Shown here: one piece after another, positions 63,478-64,000 of the stretch
How the letters are laid out: each line of letters begins with the position of its first letter
Numbering within the stretch: position 1 is the stretch's first letter
Assembly: GCA_017559955.1 (NCBI GenBank)
Contig: JAFYPQ010000020.1
Location: 35,097-99,096 of the forward strand
Direction: 5' to 3'
DNA: 64,000 nucleotides
Source: Bacteroidales bacterium
GTDB lineage: Bacteria; Bacteroidota; Bacteroidia; Bacteroidales; G3-4614
Made by a program: the position numbers and the translations under genes
The notes under the pieces: model-generated
The model's input: only the letters and a program-made list of their open reading frames with translations
What the model was told of the DNA's origin: nothing
Database searches by the model: none

Positions 63478-64000
63478 ATGAGAACAAAAACTCTTATACT
63501 TCTTACAGCCTTTTTATTGGGGACATTTGTCGCAAAATCACAAATACTTATTATCTCAGCCGATGAATATGCCGAGGCGATGAAACCTTATATTGAATGG
63601 AAAACACAAAAAGGAATGTGGTGCAAGTTTGTAACAGTCAGCGAAACAGGCACTACCCATAACGAAATAAAGGCTTTTGTTGCGGAATACCACAAAGAGC
63701 ATAACAACAGATTCCTGCTTCTTGTAGGAGATGCAAACTCAGTAGCCACACATATTAGCTATGGAGTAACCAACCCCAACGAATACAGTGCATACTCCGA
63801 CGCAGAATATGGCTACATATACTCAACCGACTACCCTCCTGCTGTTTTGGTAGGCCGTTTTTCAGGAGAGAGCATAGAAGATATTGCCACACAAGTAGAG
63901 AGAACTATACATTATGAAAGAGAGATTGACTCGTCTGCGACATGGATAAACTCAGCCTTAGGTATAGCAAATCCAAACTCCAACGAGACAGGAGATAACA
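63478..64000 (+). CDS. Gingipain-like peptidase C25 (5' part, truncated by window edge)
   Basis: The 174 visible residues match the start of the peptidase C25 (gingipain) catalytic domain, a secreted cysteine protease family exported by the T9SS. A signal peptide (about 1-21, ending VAKSQ) runs straight into the domain, seen as YIEWKTQKGMWCKFVTV, FLLLVGDANSV, VLVGRFSGESIEDIATQVER and TIHYEREI. Gingipains have a propeptide of about 200 residues before this point; it is absent here. Catalytic His and Cys lie beyond base 64000, so activity cannot be judged. A T9SS sorting domain would be expected at the C-terminus but is not visible. Confidence 0.85.
   Translation, partial: MRTKTLILLTAFLLGTFVAKSQILIISADEYAEAMKPYIEWKTQKGMWCKFVTVSETGTTHNEIKAFVAEYHKEHNNRFLLLVGDANSVATHISYGVTNPNEYSAYSDAEYGYIYSTDYPPAVLVGRFSGESIEDIATQVERTIHYEREIDSSATWINSALGIANPNSNETGDN

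Noticed and set aside
1..64000. CRISPR array, insertion sequence or prophage
   Set aside because: No regularly spaced direct repeats of 24-37 bases, no transposase, integrase or phage structural gene was found.

Overview
The window comes from a Bacteroidota genome, most likely a strictly anaerobic Bacteroidales member. The evidence is a SusC/SusD pair, a complete Na+-translocating NADH:quinone reductase (Nqr) operon, pyruvate:ferredoxin oxidoreductase and pyruvate formate-lyase, several type IX secretion system (T9SS) parts and cargos, AT-rich DNA, and promoters of the Bacteroidetes type (TTTG or TTG, 19-20 bases, then TAnnTTTG). The species cannot be named from sequence alone.

Layout. 1-5754 (minus): nqrABCDEF, with nqrF cut by the left edge. 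6140-9086: folB, a T9SS plug-domain protein, a CGCAxxGCC-family protein and uracil-DNA glycosylase. 9088-9510: tRNA-Arg(CCG) among short intergenic repeats. 9512-14310: nifJ and an AAA ATPase. 14642-23487: a T9SS cargo protein, an MBL hydrolase, tRNA-Lys(CTT) followed by an unusual structured repeat region, two M20 peptidases, a PCMD lipid-free secreted protein, fabD and a DUF3127 protein. 23559-31075: three GT2 glycosyltransferases, a long RluA-type pseudouridine synthase, a GH110-like beta-helix enzyme and a divergent glycosyltransferase. 31196-33163: PorE-like T9SS protein. 33554-41038: susC, susD and a BIG2 surface lipoprotein. 41646-45417: LptF/G permease, ribBA and tsaC-type genes. 45496-49470: PASTA protein, RluD, Ddl and an acyltransferase. 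49720-52222: a coiled-coil membrane protein and a K+/H+ antiporter. 52282-55243: pflB-pflA. 55353-62440: tamB and a TamA-like lipoprotein (TamL). 62544-64000: a PepSY-like protein, tRNA-Asp(GTC), and the start of a gingipain-like C25 peptidase cut by the right edge.

How the genes fit together. PFOR and PFL both convert pyruvate to acetyl-CoA, and Nqr couples NADH oxidation to sodium export, a normal energy scheme for fermentative Bacteroidales. The envelope theme is strong: TamB/TamL, LptF/G, PASTA-RluD-Ddl-acyltransferase, SusCD and T9SS components together with probable T9SS cargos.

The most interesting signal is at 17645-18050, directly after tRNA-Lys. Two diverged copies of an about 90-base element keep the same three-hairpin fold through several compensatory base changes. 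The copies are separated by a duplicated tRNA 3' end and a terminator. This looks like a structured RNA or a hairpin-based mobile repeat rather than coding DNA.
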